NCBI RefSeq assembly: GCF_048544455.1
Contig: NC_133537.1
Location: 13,515,541 to 13,579,540 of the forward strand
Length of the DNA stretch: 64,000 bases
Direction of reading: 5' to 3'
DNA from: Silene latifolia
Taxonomy: Eukaryota > Streptophyta > Magnoliopsida > Caryophyllales > Caryophyllaceae
A model generated the notes under the pieces. The model saw only the letters and a list, made by a program, of their open reading frames with translations. It was not told the DNA's origin and made no database searches. Shown here piece by piece: positions 57,701-64,000 of the stretch (the stretch's first letter is position 1; every line of letters begins with the position of its first letter). Position numbers and translations under genes: made by a program.

Positions 57701-60700
57701 ATGAAGATATTTGCAAATATTATTCTTTATTTACAATCATTTGTTGCAGTTATTCTTCTTGTTCTTGCCAATGTTGAGCTCAGTCATGGAATCATAAGGC
57801 ACTATAGGTTTGATGTATGTGTTCCCTTGCTTTGTCATCATAAGGTTACGAGTATATATTAATTTTCCCTATTAATTTTACTTTTTGATGTTGACCAGAG
57901 GCGGCCCATAGGTAGAGCAATTCAGCTCTCCGCACCGGGGTCCCATAAGAGAAAGGGCCACAAATTTTGAAGTCCAATTCATTAATAGGTAGAAGAAAAA
58001 GAACCATAATCAATTTATCATTACTGGGCCTAAAACAACACACTAAATAAGAGCTTATACTCCCTCTATTTTTTTATATATGACTTTCTCACATTTCGAG
58101 ACACTCCCTTCTCTCTTCAATATCTCTTAAAATATAAGACTAAATATTATTATATGTATACTCATATGAAAGAGTTTTTCATAAGGAATTTAATGGTAGC
58201 ATTTTTATATTTTTTGAACAAATATATTTTTGTAAATATTAAAGTCAAAGGCTTACCTCGTAAATGCAAAACGTCATATATAAAAAAAGAAATGGAGGGA
58301 GTATTTAGTTATTTATTAGTGAGTTTAAAACAACACACTAAGAGCCTATCTTTATATTTATTCTGTCCATTTATATTCATGTGAATTTGTTTCAATTTTA
58401 CTACCTCTTCTATTAAAATAAATTATTATTATTTATTCTATATGAATTTTGTTTCTTCTTATCTTTTTTTTTTTTTTGGGGTTTTACATTATCAGTTTTT
58501 ATAAATTTTTCTATTTTTATTTCTTAGTTTTTTCGAGTGATGTATAATTCCATTATTTTCTCTCAGTTTCTTTGATTAACATTGTTGATAAATTTACTCT
58601 GACTGACTTTGTTTTAGCGTCACTATCTCAAATCTAGTAGTGGAAATTACACTGAAAATTTACGGATTTTGTGTTACAATTTCGAGATCTTTCTCAAATT
58701 TAGCCATGTTTTAGTACATACAAATGAAGAAGGGTCACTCCAACGAGTAGAGGGATTAATATTTAGTGGTTCTAATTAAGGGTCCCCAATGAATACTTCG
58801 AACAGGGCCACTGGAATTCATTGGCCGCCTCTGATGTTGACCGAGAGTATCCCTAGCGATAGTCGGGCAATCTCCTTTGAAATACTAAAAGCAACTTAAT
58901 GGATAGTTGCTCTCAAGTTGCAAATTTAGTTTTTTTTGTTTTTTTATATTTTTTTATTTTTTATTCGTTTAGAGTTAAGAATCAAACCCCTAATCATTTG
59001 TTTAAGAGATAAGAGCTCTTACGACTCGGAGAGTCTCAAACCAGCCAATTTTGATAGCTTATGCATGAAATAATAGTCATGAATTATCCTTTTATTAGTC
59101 CTTCATGTGTGATATAATTGTCGATTGATCATATCATCTTACAATCAGGGGCTGCCGATGGAGTTTGGACGCCCTGTTTCAAATATTATATAAATGCCCC
59201 TTATCATAATTATCTTATTTTCTGTCCTATAAATGCAAACATAATATTTAAGGCATTTAATATTAGAAATTTATTTAGGGTGCTAAATAAAAACACAAAT
59301 ATTATAACATTATATTGAATTTAGTATATATAACCGAATCAAATTATTCCTCTATTTTTCCATTTAATTCAATCACTGCCTATTTTTTAGAGACAAAAAA
59401 TGAAAAATAAGACTAAATGAAAAAGATGAAGTAATGTAACTGAATTATAGATAGTAAAATGTTCGTAATAAGTGTCTTATTTTTTGAAAAAAAAAAATCA
59501 TGGTAAATGAATCACTTGTATGAAATTGACCACACAAATTAAAATTAATAAATGGTAATTATAGATAATATTTACAATTAAGTTAAAATAATGACTACAT
59601 TTATCATACTAGTGTAGCAAACAAATAATAGGAACGATTTACCATATTAGTGCAACCAAAAAAGGAAAAAAAAAGTGTAAGTCTTGAGAATCGAGCATGA
59701 GACCGCCACCTTATATGAAAAAGTTTACTACCACTACTCCATCATTGGTTTCAATGATAATTCCTTACATCAAATGTTTCTTATTCTTTTCTTTTCTCTA
59801 GATGAGGCCCATCTTTGGGACCCGGTTCCGAGGACCGAATTGAACGGCCACCGGGCCGCTCCTGCTTATAATGTCTAATACATAATCAGCATAACAGGAT
59901 GGTAATAAGTTTCAGCCATATGTATAGTACTATAAGAAGTAGGATTCAATATTATTAGGAAGGAATAGTGAATTGAATGGGAGCGGGTTCGTTCAAAGTC
60001 GATTTATACCATATTACAAGGGTGCTAATTTATTATTGTTGATAATTACTATATTTTAAATTTAAAGATACTAATTTGAGTTTCTTAATGTGGTGTTTGT
60101 TTATTTAGCAAATTAAAAGTTTAAATTGCATGATAAAATTGGCAGGTAAAATTGCAAAGTGTAACACACTTGTGCAAAACAAAGAGAATAATGACTGTCA
60201 ACGGCAAGTTCCCTGGGCCTAAAGTCATTGCTAGGGAAGGTGATCAAGTCATAATTAATGTTGTAAACCATGTCAAAAACAATGTTAGCTTTCACTGGTA
60301 TGACATAATTATGATTTCATTCCATAATTAATTTCCCGATTTTACTCCCTAGCTACCTCTCAATTATTTATTTTCTTAACTAAAATACTACACACAAAGA
60401 ATATAAAAGGTAAACACATGATTGAAACTGACCGAGTAAATATGTGACTAATTAAGTTTGTAGTAAATTGTTTAATTAACTATACTAATCATTATTAGGC
60501 ACGGGATTCGACAAATCGGGAGCCAATGGGCAGACGGTCCGGCTTACGTTACACAATGTCCGATCAAGACTAACCAAAGTTATGCATACAAGTTCACAAT
60601 CAATGGTCAAAGAGGAACACTTCTATGGCATGCTCATATCTCATGGCTAAGGACTACTCTTTATGGGCCTCTTATCATTCTTCCTAAGAAAAATGAGTCA

Positions 60701-63163
60701 TATCCATTTCCTAAGCCTCATAAGGAAGAAACCATAATTTTTGGTACATTAACTTAGCCTACATAAAGCTGTTTTTATACGGTTTAGTCTGCATTCGAGC
60801 TGAGAAGGGTTACAGTCTCTTACAGAGGCCGTAAAGCTCTGCTTTCATATATTAACGTTTTGATATATATTTCCTACATGCGAATGGTGGAACAATGACA
60901 CTGAAGCGGTTATCAAACAAGCTCTCCAGACTGGTGGCGGTCCTAATATATCCGATGCCTATACCTTCAACGGGTTCCCTGGACCGTTGTATACCTCATG
61001 TACCGGAGCTAAAGGTACACTTAATTAAACATAATGATACAATAATTAATGATTATGATCCATAATGGCTTGCAGATATCAACTAGTTTATTAGTTGGTA
61101 AAGTTATGAGTGGAGGTGCTCATGACCTGGGTTGAAATCTCGTCAACATCAAAATCGTCATTGTGGCTCCCTTTTAGTCATAAAAAATGATCATTATGAG
61201 TTATTTTCTCTTAATTACACTAACATTAATGCTTATGTTGTTATTAGGTATGGCAGATACTTACAAGTTAAAAGTGAAGCCAGGGAAAACATACATGCTA
61301 CGTTTGATCAATGCTGCACTCAATGATGACCTATTCTTTAGCATAGCTAACCACACAATGACGGTCGTCGAGGCCGATGCACTCTACATTAAACCGTTCA
61401 ACACCGACATTCTTCTCCTAACACCGGGCCAAACCACCAATGTCCTCCTTAAAACCAACCCAAACCCTACCCGGTCCACTTACTTAATGGCAATAAGTCC
61501 TTATTTCACCGGTAGTGGCACTTTCGACAACACAACCTCCTCGGCCATCCTCGAGTACAAATTACCCAGAAAACCCAAAACCGACCCCAAAATTGTCACC
61601 TCGAAAGATCTTCCTAGGCTTACTTCGATCAACGACACTTCATTTGTCACGAATTTTACTAAAAAATTCCGAAGCTTGAACAATGTACAATTCCCTACCA
61701 ATGTACCTCAAAACATCGATAAACGGTTCTTTTTCACGGTCGGGCTGGGAACTACCCCTTGCCCAAAAGCCCAAACATGTCAAGGCCCAAATAACAGGAC
61801 AAAATTTTCTGCCTCAATTAACAATGTATCAATGTCTCTTCCATCAATTTCTCTTCTTCAATCCTATTATTTTGGCCAAAATGCTAATATTTACACGACG
61901 GATTTCCCTCAAGTCCCGCGAAAAATGTTTAATTACACCGGTACCCCTCCGAATAACACCAATGTAATAAATGGCACGACGAAAGTGTTAGTGATACCTT
62001 ATAACACAAATGTGGAAGTTGTAATGCAAGATACTAGTATAATTAGTGCCGAAAGTCACCCTCTTCACCTTCATGGCTATAATTTTTATGTTGTTGGACA
62101 AGGTTTTGGTAACTTCAATTCAACTAAAGATCCTTCCAATTACAACCTTGTTGATCCGGTTGAAAGGAACACCGTCGGAGTACCTTCCGGTGGTTGGGTT
62201 GCTATTCGATTCAAGGCCGATAACCCAGGTTAGTTTATTTATTAATTACCTTGTTAAAAATACGTAAATATTGTAAATTGTGAAAAAATAACGATCAAAG
62301 TTGACTTTTTTAAAGTTAAAGATTGACAATATAAATGAGATAAACAGAGTATGTTAAGTCGATATAGGAGGTTAATTAAACTATGTCAGCATTTAGGACC
62401 GGCATTAAGGGTGTTCAACCGGTCAACCCATGCAGCCTACCTTTACAATGTCGCATATGACTTCCGAGTTAAGGTTCACCATTTTCTTTACCAGTCGTCT
62501 CTAAATAAGGTTCATCATTTGTTTTATTCCATTTTTAACTGATTTTTACGGTGACTAGCTAAGAATTGTGACATTTTTCTGCATTACATTTATATCCTCG
62601 TTCATTTTTGTGCAATGAAGGGGATATGTACGTGAGTCGCGGGCCTTAGTAAGAGACGAAGGGAGTACTATTTCGATTATTTGAACAAGACGTACAAACA
62701 TTATGCAATTAGTACCAAGTACCAACGTTTGCTGGCGCTCATTTACACGTTTGCTGGTGCTCCTTTCATTTTATCATTAATATCTTTACTTACATATTTG
62801 TAAAAATTATAAAATTTGATATTCTTAATATAGTAATTTAATCAAGATAAATCAAACAAAATCTTACATCATTACACGACTTATATTTTATGTTATATAT
62901 TGAAAATTATTTTAAATATTCTCTTCACTTGTGAATAATGTTTAAAAAACAAATGATAACAATTGATGGGGACAGCAAAGGGAGTACGAAGTAAATCCCA
63001 ACACATAATAATGAATAAATACGTACATGCAGGAGTATGGTTCATGCACTGTCATTTCGAGGTGCATATGAGCTGGGGACTAAGGATGGCCTGGGTTGTC
63101 CTTGATGGCAAGTTGCCCAATCAGAAGCTGCCACCTCCTCCCGCTGATCTTCCAAAATGCTGA
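57701..63163 (+). CDS. Laccase (plant multicopper oxidase), six exons, one defective acceptor
   Basis: Exons: 57701-57814, 60146-60297, 60499-60743, 60880-61014, 61257-62228, 63033-63163; 582 codons plus stop. Laccases oxidise monolignols and other phenolics in the apoplast with four copper ions. A hydrophobic signal peptide covers residues 1 to about 30. Copper ligands: H88 and H90 (HWHG), H133 and H135 (WHAH), H483, H486 and H488 (HPLHLHG), and H545, C546, H547, H551 ([12 protein letters not shown]), with Leu556 at the axial type-1 position. Exons 2 and 3 (152 and 245 nt) have the sizes usual for plant laccases, and phases agree throughout. All introns begin GT and end AG, except that intron 3 ends AT before GCGAATGG, so exon 4 lacks a canonical acceptor. 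Intron 1 is 2331 bp because of transposon insertions. It may be a recent pseudogene or be spliced unusually. Confidence 0.88.
57896..58834. mobile_element. Non-autonomous hAT element in laccase intron 1
   Basis: 939 bp with inverted ends CAGAGGCGGCC...GGCCGCCTCTG and a perfect 8-bp target duplication ATGTTGAC (57888-57895 and 58835-58842). These are hAT hallmarks. No transposase frame. A Stowaway MITE is nested inside it. Confidence 0.9.
58060..58301. mobile_element. Stowaway-like MITE nested in the hAT element
   Basis: 242 bp, starting CTCCCTCTATTTTTTTATAT and ending with its near-complement ending GGAGGGAG. It is flanked by TA on each side (58058-58059 and 58302-58303). Stowaway MITEs are Tc1/mariner derivatives with CTCCCTC ends and TA targets. 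Confidence 0.88.
59146..59864. mobile_element. Second hAT-like element in laccase intron 1
   Basis: 719 bp, ends CAGGGGCTGCC...GGGCCGCTCCTG (imperfect inverted repeat). Flanks CTTACAAT (59138-59145) and CTTATAAT (59865-59872) are an 8-bp target duplication with one change. No transposase frame; it seems older than the first hAT. Confidence 0.78.
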
Positions 63164-63388
63164 CTCATCAGTCATCAATGCTGTTTTTACCGTACCAACC
63201 TTGGCCTTTTTTGAGAGTTTTTACTGTATTATTTGTATGTACCTATAATTTTGCTTGAGACTTGACACGTGTATTCAAGAGGGTAAATAATCCTGCCGAG
63301 TTACTGTATTTTTGTATACGATCGAGTACGTGTTTGATTGTTTTGAATGTTCGTTGGCGGTTTTGTACAAGATTATGGTTTTCCTTTC

Positions 63389-63394
63389 AATAAA
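63389..63394 (+). terminator. Candidate poly(A) signal of the laccase gene
   Basis: AATAAA in a T-rich context 226 bp after the stop codon, a usual distance for a plant 3' UTR. Not proven. Confidence 0.5.
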
Positions 63395-63493
63395 TCTCCC
63401 GAAATTTAATACGTTGTATAAGGATTGTTTTTAGACCCACAGTTTCAAACCTAAAGTTCATGTACTGAGTATCAATTTTCAATAATTTTACTA

Positions 63494-63584
63494 CTCCCTC
63501 CATTCAACTTTTATTACCCCACTTCAATATAATACTCCTCCTATTTATTAGAGAAATGGGGTGATTATTGTTGAATGGAGGGAG
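63494..63584. mobile_element. Short Stowaway-like MITE
   Basis: 91 bp with ends CTCCCTCCATTCAAC and GTTGAATGGAGGGAG, a perfect 15-bp inverted repeat. Flanked by TA at 63492-63493 and 63585-63586. Confidence 0.9.
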
Positions 63585-63945
63585 TATTAAATTAGCTGAC
63601 GTACGTTTTTCTTACCGATTTATTAGGAAGGTATAAAACTTTCTATAGGTGATCAATCATCATTTTAGAGATTTTAGACGCCGTATGGCATGTTTAACGT
63701 TCAATTAATAATCTTATACCTTAATATACTCATGCAAATGTGGTTTTGGCAATGGAGAATGGAGAATGCAGAATGCATAGGCTCATATATATCCAAATCT
63801 TATGCCAAAATTCTTATACCAAGAACTAACAATCTTGTGAGGTTTATTGCCTGAGGTTATTCTTCTAGATCTCGAGTATGTTAACATGGTAAAAAAGAGT
63901 GTTTAACCTAATATATGTGATCTGCAGACTATCACATGAACTATC

Positions 63946-63981
63946 ATGAAATTTGAACCTAATATATGGTTCAAATTTCAT
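63946..63981. repeat. Perfect 14-bp inverted repeat
   Basis: ATGAAATTTGAACC and its exact complement are separated by 8 bp. It may be a cruciform or a chance palindrome; I link it to no known function. Confidence 0.85.
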
Positions 63982-64000
63982 CATCATCAAATTTCCCTTT

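Larger units (their letters stand above)
63164..64000. other. Laccase 3' flank
   Basis: Contains a candidate poly(A) signal AATAAA at 63389-63394, 226 bp after the stop, a small Stowaway MITE (63494-63584) and a 14-bp-stem inverted repeat at 63946-63981. No further gene is seen before the window ends. Confidence 0.6.

Noticed and set aside
59118..59318. Short open frame within laccase intron 1
   Set aside because: It spans the end of the second hAT element and has no transposase motif.

Overview
The window is plant nuclear DNA, almost certainly from a dicot. The only clear host gene is an intron-containing plant laccase (57701-63163, +). Nearly everything to its left is transposable elements. 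Retand/Ogre-like (Tat clade) Ty3/gypsy elements, the CTCGATCGAG palindromes and the AT-rich intergenic DNA would fit Caryophyllales, but I cannot fix the species from sequence alone.

Layout from the host side inward. (a) 49.4-54.6 kb: a decayed L1-type LINE (+) with a Harbinger/Tourist-like MITE in its 3' tail. (b) 45085-49200: 5' LTR, primer site and gag of an Athila-like Ty3/gypsy element on the minus strand (element 3); its LTR is split by a solo LTR (46857-48242). (c) 42774-45084: the right part of a CACTA transposon inserted in the element-3 gag. (d) 25267-42773: a Tat/Ogre-like gypsy element on the minus strand (element 2) inserted in the CACTA transposase gene. It is interrupted by a complete copia element (copia-2, 27483-37127, target duplication AACAT). 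(e) 1-25266: a second Tat/Ogre-like element (element 1), inserted in the reverse-transcriptase region of element 2. Its two LTRs differ at 7 of 320 comparable bases. Element 1 is itself interrupted by a gag-only copia element (copia-1) with an extra partial copy, and by a 1972-bp solo-LTR-like insertion. The left ends of elements 1, 2, 3 and the CACTA lie outside the window.

The most unusual content is in element 1. Between its integrase gene and its 3' LTR it carries two spliced genes on the opposite strand. One is an 8-exon plant-mobile-domain (PMD) gene at 1333-4370. The other is a gene resembling the DUF7745 family at 5273-8768. Both are now broken. Short GC-rich inverted repeats built on GAAGAGGCGCAGC sit just upstream of both antisense genes and recur in the element's LTR, with a divergent version in the LTR of element 2.

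The two copia elements share related LTRs and ends but have complementary coding content. Copia-1 has an intact gag and no recognisable pol. Copia-2 has protease, integrase, RT and RNase H remnants and lacks the gag capsid region.

The laccase has all four copper-ligand motifs and a 582-codon reading frame, but the acceptor of its third intron reads AT instead of AG. Its 2.3-kb first intron holds two non-autonomous hAT elements with 8-bp target duplications, one carrying a nested Stowaway MITE.
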